Shown here in pieces: positions 17,620-25,338 of a stretch of 64,000 nt of DNA. This DNA is from Roseateles sp. DAIF2 (lineage in GTDB: Bacteria; Pseudomonadota; Gammaproteobacteria; Burkholderiales; Burkholderiaceae_C), in contig NZ_CP049919.1 in the NCBI RefSeq assembly GCF_015624425.1, forward strand, positions 2,108,001 through 2,172,000. The letters are read 5' to 3'. Below the pieces are notes generated by a model, which saw only the letters and a program-made list of their open reading frames with translations, was not told where the DNA came from and made no database searches. The translations under genes and the position numbers were made by a program. Positions within the stretch are counted from its first letter, which is position 1; each line of letters starts with the position of its first letter.

Positions 17620-18932
17620 CACTGGGCTTTCAGCTGGATTGCGGGGGTGATCTGGCAGGCGCGCCAGGCCGGCAGCAGGCCGGCGATCAGGCTGGCGACG
17701 ATCGCGACGGCCAGGGTGACGCCCAGCATCGTCGGATCCAGCCGCGCGAGCTGGGCATAGGGCGTCGGGTCCAGCCGCACCGCGGCCAGACCGACCCAGG
17801 TCAGCAGCAGGCCCAGCAGGCCGCCGACCAGGCCAAGCAAGCCGGCCTCGACCAGGAACTGGCAGAAGATCGCGCGCTTGGAGGCGCCCAGGGCGCGGCG
17901 CACGCCGATCTCGCCGGAGCGGCGCAGGCATTTGGCCAGCAGCAGGCCCACCGTGTTGGTGAGGCAGACCAGCAGGAAGCCGAAGGCCAGCCAGAGCTGC
18001 AGCCGGATGTCGCTGGGCACGGCCTTGCGCACCATCAGCCAGTCCATCACCGGCCGCAGCCGCACATTGCTGGGCCGTTCGAAGCGGCCGGCGCCGCGCT
18101 GCTGCTCGCTGTACTGGTTCAGATGCGCGAAATAGGCGCTGCGCTGCTCGGGCGTGTCGAGCTGGACCCAGTACTGGATCCAGGCGCAGGAGGCGCCCAG
18201 CTCGCGCGGGTCGTTGATGAGGTTGTTGCCCCAGCAGTTGGTATTGCCCGAGACCGGGAGGCGCAGCGCCATCGCGGTCTGGAAGGGCGCATAGACCTCG
18301 GCCGGCTTGCTGTAGGCGCCCAGGGTCAGGTCGAAGTAATGGGGGGCGGGGCGCCAGCTGGCGAGCACGCCGACGATGGTCAGGTCCTTGTTGCCGACGC
18401 GCAGGGTCTTGCCGAGGCTCGCGCTGCTGCCGAACAGCCGCTCGCTGAGCTCGCGCGTGATCACCGCGACGCGGGCCTGGTCGCGATCGTCCTCGGCGCT
18501 CCAGCCCCGGCCATGCAGGAAGGGCGCCTCGAACATCGCGAAGAACTCGCTGCTGGCCCAGCGGCCGCGCGCGAAGAACGGCGCCATGTCGGGCGCGCCC
18601 GAACCGGCCGGGTCCAGCGCCACATCGGCGCCGCTCATCATCACCTGGCGCACGCCGCGCGCCTCGCGCAGCAGGGCCTCGGCGTCGAAGCGGGTCAGCT
18701 GCAGCCCGGGCTCCTCGCCGGGCGTGTGGCTGCGCAGGCCCTCGGCATCCAGCTGCACATTGAAGAGCCGGTGGCTCTTGCCAGGGATCGGGTCGCCGGC
18801 CAGCACGCGGAACACGGTCAGGGTGGTCATGCAGGCACCGACGCCGAGGCCGATCGCGATCACCATCAGGAGGGTCAGGGCAGGGCTGCGCCTGAAGCTG
18901 CGCAGCGCGAGATCGAGGTAGTAGGCAAACAT
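17619..18932 (-). CDS. MacB/FtsX-like ABC permease (first)
   Basis: The 437-residue protein has the same architecture: helix 1 at LALRSFRRSPALTLLMVIAIGLGVGA, a MacB periplasmic domain (about 45-290), and three C-terminal helices with RSGEIGVRRALGASKRAIFCQFL as coupling motif. Two different permease subunits next to a single ATPase suggest a heterodimer, unlike MacB itself, where ATPase and permease are fused. It is separated by 12 bases from the TolC-like gene upstream. Confidence 0.92.
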   Translation of the reverse strand: MFAYYLDLALRSFRRSPALTLLMVIAIGLGVGACMTTLTVFRVLAGDPIPGKSHRLFNVQLDAEGLRSHTPGEEPGLQLTRFDAEALLREARGVRQVMMSGADVALDPAGSGAPDMAPFFARGRWASSEFFAMFEAPFLHGRGWSAEDDRDQARVAVITRELSERLFGSSASLGKTLRVGNKDLTIVGVLASWRPAPHYFDLTLGAYSKPAEVYAPFQTAMALRLPVSGNTNCWGNNLINDPRELGASCAWIQYWVQLDTPEQRSAYFAHLNQYSEQQRGAGRFERPSNVRLRPVMDWLMVRKAVPSDIRLQLWLAFGFLLVCLTNTVGLLLAKCLRRSGEIGVRRALGASKRAIFCQFLVEAGLLGLVGGLLGLLLTWVGLAAVRLDPTPYAQLARLDPTMLGVTLAVAIVASLIAGLLPAWRACQITPAIQLKAQ

Positions 18933-18944
18933 CGGGAAGGGCTC

Positions 18945-20240
18945 CTAGCGCAAGAGCGCGTTGATCGCGGCGAGTTGCTCGTCGTCGGCATGGCCGGCGG
19001 CCTGCTGCAGCTGCAGCCTGGCCAGCACGTACTGGTGGCGCGCCTGGGAATAGGCGCTCTGCGCGGCGGCCTGGTTCTGGATCGCCAGCAGCAGATCGGT
19101 CATGCTGCGGGTGCCCAGCTCCTGGCCGGTCTGGGTGGCGGCCAGGGCCTTGGCCGAGGCCGCCACCGCGGCGCGGGTGGCCTCGATCTGGGCCAGGCCG
19201 GTGACGACCGCGTCGAACTGCTCCAGCGTCTCGCGTGCCACCTGGCGGCGGCGCTGCTCCAGCGTCTCGCGCGCGCCATCGCGCTGGTGGGCGGCCTGGC
19301 GGCGCTGCGCCTCGGTGGCGCCGCCGGCGAACAGCGGCACCGTGAGGTTCAGGCCGAGCGTGGTGTCGGTGCGGCCGTTGCCCGCGGCCGTGGCCTGCGG
19401 CCATTGCGTCAGGCGGCCGCTGTCCAGGCCGAGGCTCAGGGTCGGCAGGTGGGCCGCGCGCGCGCCGGCCAGGCTCTGCTCGCTGGCGGCCAGGGCCAGG
19501 CGCTCGGCCCGCAGCGCGGGGTTGTCGCGCAGCGCCGTCTCGACCCAGGCCTGGCGGTCCGCCGGCGCGGGCGGCTCGGCCGGCAGGGCCTCGCCCAGCG
19601 GCTTCAGCGTGCCGGGCATCGCGCCGGTGATCTCGGCCAGGGCCTCGCGGGCGCCGAGCAGGCTGCGGCGCGCGGCCGCGGTGTTGGCGCGGGCCAGCGC
19701 GTGGTAGGTGCGGGCCTGCTCGATGTCCACCTGCGCGCCAAGGCCGGCGTCGAAGCGCGATTCGGCCTGGCGCACCTGGCGCGCGAAGGCGTCCTCGTTG
19801 GCCTGCACGGTGGCCAGCTGGTCGGTGGCGCCCAGCACGCCGAAGTAGGCGCTGGCGACGCGCAGCACCAGATCCTGGCGCGCGGCCTGCAGCAGCGCGG
19901 CCTGGCCCTCGGAGCGGGCCTCGGCCGAGCGCCATTGGGCCAGGCGCGCCAGATCCAGCAGGACCTGGCTGACGCGGCTGCTCAGTTCGCGCGAACGGGC
20001 CTCGGGGCCGTTCTGCGCCTGCTTGTACTGGGCCTGCAGCGACCATTGCGGCAGCAGCGCGCCGCGCGCGGCGACGGCACCCTCGCGCGCCGCGCCGCGC
20101 GTGGCCGCGGCCGCGGCCAGCACCGGGTCGCCGGCGCGGGCCTGCTCGTAGACCTGCAACAGGTCGTCTGCCACGGCGGGCAGGCTGAGGCCGGCCGTGC
20201 AGGCCAGGGCCAGCAGGAGCTCAGGCAGGGACTTGGGCAT
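18945..20240 (-). CDS. TolC-family outer membrane efflux channel
   Basis: The 431-residue protein has a signal peptide (LLALACTAGLSLPAVA), then LLQVYEQARAGDPVLAAAAA and a repeated coiled-coil/beta-strand plan characteristic of TolC (two halves of about 200 residues; YKQAQNG, LNLTVPLFAGGA, ARHQYVLARLQLQQAAG). It forms the trimeric exit duct of the pump. ATG 20240 (MPKSLPELL) is chosen because the signal peptide follows; it overlaps the ATPase end by 20 bases. Confidence 0.92.
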   Translation of the reverse strand: MPKSLPELLLALACTAGLSLPAVADDLLQVYEQARAGDPVLAAAAATRGAAREGAVAARGALLPQWSLQAQYKQAQNGPEARSRELSSRVSQVLLDLARLAQWRSAEARSEGQAALLQAARQDLVLRVASAYFGVLGATDQLATVQANEDAFARQVRQAESRFDAGLGAQVDIEQARTYHALARANTAAARRSLLGAREALAEITGAMPGTLKPLGEALPAEPPAPADRQAWVETALRDNPALRAERLALAASEQSLAGARAAHLPTLSLGLDSGRLTQWPQATAAGNGRTDTTLGLNLTVPLFAGGATEAQRRQAAHQRDGARETLEQRRRQVARETLEQFDAVVTGLAQIEATRAAVAASAKALAATQTGQELGTRSMTDLLLAIQNQAAAQSAYSQARHQYVLARLQLQQAAGHADDEQLAAINALLR

Positions 20241-20958
20241 CGTGGTGCTTGTGGTGGCGATTGGAATCCGGCGTGGCGGCGGCGTTGTCGGCGCCGACAT
20301 CGACGACCTGGCCGTCGATCACATGCACATGGCGCTGCGCGCGCGCGGCCAGCTGCGGGTCATGGGTCACCATCACGATGGTGGCGCCCTCGCGATGCAG
20401 CTCCTCCAGCAGCTCCATCACGCTGCGCGCCATCTGGCTGTCGAGGTTGCCGGTCGGCTCGTCGGCCAGCAGCAGGCGCGGGCCGCCGGCCAGCGCGCGC
20501 GCGATCGCGACGCGCTGCTGCTGGCCGCCCGACAGCTCGGCCGGGTAATGGGCGGCGCGCGCGGCCAGGCCGACGCGCTCCAGCGCCGCGCCGACACGCT
20601 TCCTGCGCTCGGTGGCGCCGAAGCCGCGGTAGCGCAGCGGCACCTCGATGTTGTCGGCGACGTTCAGGTCGGCGATCAGGTTGAAGGCCTGGAAGATGAA
20701 GCCGATCTTCTCGTTGCGCAGGCGCGAGCGCTCGTTGTCGCCGAGTCGGCTGACGTCGACGCCGTCCAGCTCATAGCGGCCGCTGCTGGCCGATTCCAGC
20801 AGGCCGGCGATGGTCAGGAAGGTGGTCTTGCCCGAGCCCGAGGGGCCGGTGACGGCGACGAACTCGCCCTCGCGCACATTCAGGTTGAATTCGCGCAGCG
20901 CATAGGTCTCGACCATCTCGGTGCGGTAGACCTTGGCCAGGCCGCTCATCTTCAGCAT
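20221..20958 (-). CDS. MacB/LolD-type ABC ATP-binding protein
   Basis: The 245-residue ATPase has Walker A GPSGSGKTT, Q-loop FIFQAFNL, signature LSGGQQQRVAIARAL, Walker B LLLADEPTGNLD, and switch His in VTHDPQ. This is the MacB/LolD/FtsE subfamily that works with FtsX-type permeases. The C-terminus carries an unusual His-rich tail, SNRHHKHHDAQ, encoded in the overlap with the TolC gene. That tail may simply reflect the overlap, although metal binding is possible. Confidence 0.93.
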   Translation of the reverse strand: MLKMSGLAKVYRTEMVETYALREFNLNVREGEFVAVTGPSGSGKTTFLTIAGLLESASSGRYELDGVDVSRLGDNERSRLRNEKIGFIFQAFNLIADLNVADNIEVPLRYRGFGATERRKRVGAALERVGLAARAAHYPAELSGGQQQRVAIARALAGGPRLLLADEPTGNLDSQMARSVMELLEELHREGATIVMVTHDPQLAARAQRHVHVIDGQVVDVGADNAAATPDSNRHHKHHDAQVPA

Positions 20959-20969
20959 CTTGGTTCTCC

Positions 20970-22253
20970 TCAGTTGGCAATGGTGACGCGCGCGGCGCCC
21001 TGGAAGGCATCGCTGCCGGTGACGACGACGCGCTCGCCCGGCTTCAGGCCGGACAGGATCTCGACCTTGTCGAGGCCGCGCGCGCCCAGGCGCACCGGCG
21101 TCTTCTCGGCCACCGTGTCGTTCTCGCGCAGCACATAGGCAAAGGCGCCACCGCTCTCCTCGACGAAGCGGCCGCGCGCGATGCTCAGCACCTGCTCGCG
21201 CCGGTCCAGCAGCACGCGCACCGACAGGCGCTGGTTCTGGCGCAGTTGTTCGGGCTGCTTGTCTGCGCCATCGAAACGCAGACGCGCGGCGACCTCGCCA
21301 TTGACCACCTCGGGCGAGATCGAGCTGACCCGGCCTGGCCAGCTCAGGCCGTTGCCGCTGATCTGGCCGGGCATGCCGACCGCCAGCTCGCGCGCGAAAC
21401 CTTCGGCCACCTGCATCTGCACCTCCAGCGCGCTGAGGTCGATCACGGTCAGCAGCTGCGCATCGCGGGCCACCTGGGCGCGCTCGGCGACGAAGAGCTG
21501 GCCCACCTGGCCATCGGCCGGCGAGCGCACCTCCAGCTCGGCCAGCTGGCGCTGCAGGTCCTTGACCAGCAGGCCCTGGCGCTCCAGCGCCTGGCGCTTG
21601 GCCTGCACGTCGAACTTCAGGCTGTCTTCCTTCAGGTTCAGGCCGGCCTCGGCATGGCTCAGCGCGATGCGAGCCTTCTCCAGCGCGTCGCGCGCCTGCT
21701 CGACCTGCATGCCGGCGGTGGCGCCGGCCTCGAAGGCCTTGGTCTGGCGCGCCAGGCCGTTCTGCGCGGTCTGCTGGTCGATGCGGGCGTTCTCCCAGGT
21801 GCTCTGCAGGGCCGAGCGCTGCTGGCGCGCATCGACCTCGGCGCGCAGCAGCTCGGTGCGCAGCGCGTCGAGCTGGCTCTGCTCCTGGGCCAGCCGCGCC
21901 GTCAGCTCGGGGCTGTCGATGCGGGCCAGCAGCTGGCCTCGCTTGACCGCATCGCCGGCGCGCACCTGCAGGGTCAGGGCGCCGGCCTGCGGCGCGAACA
22001 GGGTCGGGCTGTTGGCCGCGACCACCCGGCCCTCGCCGGCGATGTCGCGCACCAGCAGGCCCAGTTCGACCTGGGCGATCGTCAGCCGCGCGGCGCTGAC
22101 CGAGGCGCCGGCGCCGGTCGTGGCCATGCGCTGCAGGGTGGGCCAGGTGGCGCCAGCGGCCAGCAGCAGCGCGGCCGGGATCGCCAGCATCAGCATCCGG
22201 CGGCGGCGCTGGGTCGGCAGGGGGCGGTCTTGGGCAGAGGTGTCGCGGATCAT
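20970..22253 (-). CDS. Periplasmic membrane-fusion (HlyD/MacA-like) adaptor
   Basis: The 427-residue adaptor starts with a short basic cytoplasmic stretch (TQRRRR) and one membrane anchor (MLMLAIPAALLLAAG). It then has a barrel-sandwich half (FAPQAGALTLQVRAGDAVKRGQLLARID), a long alpha-hairpin coiled coil (about 110-205), the second lipoyl half (VRSPADGQVGQLFVAERAQV), and beta-barrel and membrane-proximal domains ending GLKPGERVVVTGSDAF. It bridges the permeases and the TolC channel. A sigma-54 promoter predicts transcription from about 22255, only two bases before the ATG, so the mRNA may be leaderless; ATG 22196 is the next option but would remove the basic segment. Confidence 0.92.
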   Translation of the reverse strand: MIRDTSAQDRPLPTQRRRRMLMLAIPAALLLAAGATWPTLQRMATTGAGASVSAARLTIAQVELGLLVRDIAGEGRVVAANSPTLFAPQAGALTLQVRAGDAVKRGQLLARIDSPELTARLAQEQSQLDALRTELLRAEVDARQQRSALQSTWENARIDQQTAQNGLARQTKAFEAGATAGMQVEQARDALEKARIALSHAEAGLNLKEDSLKFDVQAKRQALERQGLLVKDLQRQLAELEVRSPADGQVGQLFVAERAQVARDAQLLTVIDLSALEVQMQVAEGFARELAVGMPGQISGNGLSWPGRVSSISPEVVNGEVAARLRFDGADKQPEQLRQNQRLSVRVLLDRREQVLSIARGRFVEESGGAFAYVLRENDTVAEKTPVRLGARGLDKVEILSGLKPGERVVVTGSDAFQGAARVTIAN

Positions 22254-22265
22254 GCCCCGCTTGTT

Positions 22266-22282
22266 TGCAAGCCTCGTGCCTG
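22266..22282 (-). promoter_or_regulatory. Sigma-54 promoter of the efflux operon
   Basis: On the minus strand CAGGCACGAGGCTTGCA matches the -24/-12 consensus YTGGCACG-N4-TTGCW at all positions but one (T to A), with exact spacing. Predicted transcription start is about 22255. The operon encodes its own NtrC-type activator, which makes a chance match unlikely. Confidence 0.85.
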
Positions 22283-22347
22283 CCCGCGTCGCACGGAATT
22301 TCCCAATGAAATCAAGGGTGCGGGCCGGCAGCGCCCGGGCCGGAGGC

Positions 22348-22371
22348 TGTCCGCGGACACTGTCCGGACGG
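22348..22371. promoter_or_regulatory. Tandem TGTCCG palindromes, probable activator (UAS) sites
   Basis: TGTCCGCGGACA (22348-22359) is a perfect 12-bp palindrome. It is directly followed by CTGTCCGGACGG (22360-22371), whose core GTCCGGAC is also perfect. They lie 65-90 bp upstream of the sigma-54 promoter, where NtrC-type activators bind. Confidence 0.65.
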
Positions 22372-22381
22372 GCGGCGGACG

Positions 22382-23599
22382 CTATAAGAGCTCGGGATCG
22401 GACAGCGTCTGTCCGGGCAGGCAGATGCGCAGCCGGGCGCCGCCCTCGCTGCGGTTGTGGGCCGAGAGCTGGCCGCCATGGGTGGTGCAGATCGCCGCGG
22501 CGATCGCCAGGCCCAGGCCGGCGCCGCCGGCATGGCGCGAGCGCGAATGCTCGGCGCGCCAGAAGCGGTCGCTGACGCGGTCCAGATGCTCGGGGGCAAA
22601 ACCCGGCCCCCGGTCGTCGGCCACCAGCACCAGGTCGTCCTCCTGCAGCCAGGCGCGCAGCACCAGGCTGCCGCCGGTGCTGGCATAGCGCATCGCGTTG
22701 TCGATCAGGATCGAGATCACCTGGCCCAGGCGGTCGCGGTCGGCGCTGATGCGCAGCGCGCCGTCGAGCTGCAGGCTGATCTCCATGCCATGCTCCCTCA
22801 GCGCCGGCAGCACCCAGGCGATGCGCTCCTCCAGCAGCAGGCGCAGCGGGAAGCGGCTGGGCTTGAGCGCCAGCTGGCCGGCGCCGGCCATCGAGAGCAG
22901 GTAGACATCGTCGACCAGGTGGTTGAGCTGGTCGAGCTGGCGCATGATCAGCGCCAGATTGCCGGCGTCGCAGCCGAACACGCCGTCGATCAGGCCCTGC
23001 AGCCGGCCCTTGGCGGCCGTCAGCGGCGTGCGCAGCTCATGCGCGATCACGGCGCTGGATTCCTGCAGCTCGCGCTCGTAGCGCTCCAGCTGGGCCGCCA
23101 TGCGGTTGAAGTCCAGGGTCAGGTGTTGCAGCGCGCTGGGAATGTTCGGCACCAGCTGGGCGCGCGAGGAAAAACGGCCGCGCGCGATCTCGCCGGCGGC
23201 CTCGGCCACCACGCCGAGCTGGCGCGACAGGCGCAGCGACACCCACAGGCCGCCGGCGATGATCATCGGCAGCGCGACCAGGATCAGGCCGGCGAAGAAC
23301 AGCAGGTCGGCGCGTATCACCTCCTTGCTGAAGTACTCGCCGTAGAGGTACTCGCCATAGATCTGGCGCAGGCGCTGGCGGTTGCTGCCCGGATCCTCCT
23401 CCAGCGCCTGCAGCTCCAGGCGCACCGGCTCGGGGATGGCGGCGCGCAGCTTGGCGTCCCACCAGGCATGGCGATACCACATGCCGCCGCTGACCAGCAG
23501 CAGCGCGGCGAGCGCCAGCGAGATCATGCGCAGGCTGATCCAGCGCCACAGCTTGACCGCCGCATGGCGACGGCTTCCCCCGGCAGTCGCCGTCGTCAT
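22382..23599 (-). CDS. Sensor histidine kinase (OmpR-partner type)
   Basis: The 405-residue inner-membrane kinase has two helices (about 20-42 and 98-120) flanking a short periplasmic sensor (about 43-97), HAMP (SRQLGVVAEAAGEIARGRFSSR), H-box VIAHELRTPLTAAKGRL, N-box ISILIDNAMRYAS, and G boxes DRGPGFAP and AGLGLAIAAAICTTHGG. It follows its response regulator by two bases. Its 3' end contains the palindrome at 22399-22415. The target is probably the divergent MipA/oxoamine-synthase operon or itself; this is inferred from location only. Confidence 0.9.
   Translation of the reverse strand: MTTATAGGSRRHAAVKLWRWISLRMISLALAALLLVSGGMWYRHAWWDAKLRAAIPEPVRLELQALEEDPGSNRQRLRQIYGEYLYGEYFSKEVIRADLLFFAGLILVALPMIIAGGLWVSLRLSRQLGVVAEAAGEIARGRFSSRAQLVPNIPSALQHLTLDFNRMAAQLERYERELQESSAVIAHELRTPLTAAKGRLQGLIDGVFGCDAGNLALIMRQLDQLNHLVDDVYLLSMAGAGQLALKPSRFPLRLLLEERIAWVLPALREHGMEISLQLDGALRISADRDRLGQVISILIDNAMRYASTGGSLVLRAWLQEDDLVLVADDRGPGFAPEHLDRVSDRFWRAEHSRSRHAGGAGLGLAIAAAICTTHGGQLSAHNRSEGGARLRICLPGQTLSDPELL
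22399..22415. promoter_or_regulatory. Third palindrome of the TGTCCG cluster
   Basis: CGGACAG-CGT-CTGTCCG has perfect 7-bp arms and lies inside the 3' end of the kinase gene, about 120-150 bp upstream of the sigma-54 promoter. There is no T-run, so it is more likely a protein-binding site than a terminator. The half-site CTGTCCG is shared with 22348-22371. Confidence 0.55.
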
Positions 23600-23601
23600 A
23601 T

Positions 23602-24306
23602 TCAGGACGCGTTGCCGAGGCGGTAGCCGATGCCGCGCACCGTCACCAGCACGCCCGCCACACCGGCCTGCTCCAGCTTGCGGCGCAGGTTGTAGACATG
23701 GGCGTCGACCACGCGCTCCAGCGCGTCGCTGTCGGGCTGGCAGGCGGCCAGCAGCTCGGCGCGCGCGAACACCTTGCCGGGCGCCAGCAGCAGCCGGCTC
23801 AGCAGGTTGTGCTCGGTGCGGGTCAGCTCCAGCGGGGTCAGTTGGCCGTCGGCCGCCTCGACATAGGCCTGCGCGGCCTGCTGGTCGAGCACGATGCCCT
23901 TGTGGCGCAGGCGCGCGGCCTGCTGCTGGTGGCCGCGCTCGCGGCTGCGGCGCAGCACCGCATGCACGCGCGCCACCACCTCGCCGGGGTGGTAGGGCTT
24001 CACCACATAGTCATCGGCGCCGTAGAGCAGGGCGTCGATGCGCTCGGTCTCCTTATTGACCGCGCTGACCATGATCAGCGGCGTGTTGGCGCGGTGCCGG
24101 ATCGCGCGCATCACCTCGCTGCCGCGCAGGCCCGGCAGCATCAGATCGAGCAGCACCAGGTCGGGCTGCCAGCGCGCGTACTGCTCCAGCGCCTCGACGC
24201 CATCGCTGGCCTGCTGGGTCACATAACCCTCGCGCTGCAGATAGGCCTCGAGCACCTCGGCGCTGGGTCGGTCGTCCTCGACGACCAGGATTCTTCCCTG
24301 ATGCAT
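23602..24306 (-). CDS. OmpR/PhoB-family response regulator
   Basis: The 234-residue regulator has a receiver (ILVVEDDRPSAEVLE, phosphoacceptor in LVLLDLMLPG, VKPYHPGE) and a winged-helix DNA-binding domain ending VDAHVYNLRRKLEQ and VRGIGYRL. ATG 24306 (MHQGRILVVEDD) is chosen because GGGAGAGGG is immediately upstream and the receiver begins at residue 5; the open frame extends to 24426 without support. It is divergent from the mipA-like gene, with palindromes in the shared upstream region. Confidence 0.92.
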   Translation of the reverse strand: MHQGRILVVEDDRPSAEVLEAYLQREGYVTQQASDGVEALEQYARWQPDLVLLDLMLPGLRGSEVMRAIRHRANTPLIMVSAVNKETERIDALLYGADDYVVKPYHPGEVVARVHAVLRRSRERGHQQQAARLRHKGIVLDQQAAQAYVEAADGQLTPLELTRTEHNLLSRLLLAPGKVFARAELLAACQPDSDALERVVDAHVYNLRRKLEQAGVAGVLVTVRGIGYRLGNAS

Positions 24307-24500
24307 CCCTCTCCCTGCCTTCATCAACTCTTGATGAGTTCTTGCGGATTGCTTGATGGGTCGCCATGAGCATGGCGGTACTGCGCTTGTGAATAGGAAT
24401 TGATTGATGGGCGCAGTGGCGGGCAATTTACATCACAAGCCCGCGCCGGGCCGAAAGGCCCTAGGCGGGCACTTGATGTTTCATTCAACAGGGGACGGAG
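24307..24500. promoter_or_regulatory. Divergent promoter region with two palindromes
   Basis: TCATCAA-CTC-TTGATGA (24321-24337) and CGCCATG-AG-CATGGCG (24362-24377) are both perfect 7-bp inverted repeats. They lie between the response-regulator start and the MipA/OmpV operon, so they are candidate operators. No clear -35/-10 pair is seen. Confidence 0.5.
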
Positions 24501-25316
24501 TTGGGATCGAAGCGCTGGAACGCCGTGAAGTTAGGGGGCGCCGTGATGGCGGCCATGTGGCTGGGCCTGTGCGGTGTCGCACAGGCCCAGCAGGACGGGG
24601 CGCTCGGGGTGCCGGGGCTGAAACTGTCGGCCGGCGCGGCCGTGGCAAGTACACCGAGTTACGTCGGTTCGGACGACACCCGGGGTCAGGTTTTGCCCCT
24701 GCTGCTGGCTCAACATGGCATTTGGTTTCTTGACAGTGCCCGCGGCCTCGGCTACAGGCGGCAGTTCAGCTCGGGCCTGTTCTTCGGCCAGGCCCTGTTC
24801 GTCGATCTCGGCCGCCTGCAGCGCAAGACCAGCTGGCGGCCCGGCTCGGAGCGCCTGCGCGGCATGGGTGACATCCGCGGCACGGCGGTGCTGACGACCG
24901 AGCTGGGCTACGAGTTCGCGCCCTGGCTGTCGGTGCTGGCCGAGGGCGAATGGGCGCTGGGCCGGCGCGAGCGCGGCGACCGCGCGCGGCTGGCCCTGCA
25001 GGGCGGGCTGTGGAACAGCGCCGAGCATGACTTCTGGTACGAGCTGGATGCGCGCTTTGGCGAGCGCGACTATGTCCAGACCTATTTCGGCGTGAGCGCG
25101 GCGCAGAGCGCCGCCAGCGGATTCGCTCCGCACGCCCCGAAGCGCGGCCTCTATGCCTATGGCTACAGCCTGAGCTGGGAGTACCGCTTCGCCAGGCCCT
25201 GGTCGGCCCTGCTCTCGCTGCAGGGGCTGCAACTGGTGGGCGATGCGGGCCGCAGCCCGATCGTGCAACGCCGTCACGGCCTGACCGGGCTGGCCGGCAT
25301 CAACTATTCGTTCTAG
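24501..25316 (+). CDS. MipA/OmpV-family outer membrane protein
   Basis: The 271-residue protein has a signal peptide (AAMWLGLCGVAQAQ) and an outer-membrane barrel with alternating aromatic strands: GAAVASTPSYVGSDDTRGQVLPLLLA at the start, and GLYAYGYSLSWEYRF and LAGINYSF at the end, the last with the C-terminal Phe. MipA/OmpV proteins are passive pores or scaffold proteins, often next to two-component systems. TTG 24501 with AGGGGA upstream is the best start; a GTG a few codons later would also keep the signal peptide. Confidence 0.85.
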   Translation: MGSKRWNAVKLGGAVMAAMWLGLCGVAQAQQDGALGVPGLKLSAGAAVASTPSYVGSDDTRGQVLPLLLAQHGIWFLDSARGLGYRRQFSSGLFFGQALFVDLGRLQRKTSWRPGSERLRGMGDIRGTAVLTTELGYEFAPWLSVLAEGEWALGRRERGDRARLALQGGLWNSAEHDFWYELDARFGERDYVQTYFGVSAAQSAASGFAPHAPKRGLYAYGYSLSWEYRFARPWSALLSLQGLQLVGDAGRSPIVQRRHGLTGLAGINYSF

Positions 25317-25338
25317 ACCTAAGACAGGGAGTAAATCA

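Noticed and set aside
16381-20046. A single 1221-residue minus-strand frame joining TolC, permease and permease
   Set aside because: Upstream of 17619 it is out of frame with the real TolC and first-permease genes; only its 3' part is the second permease.
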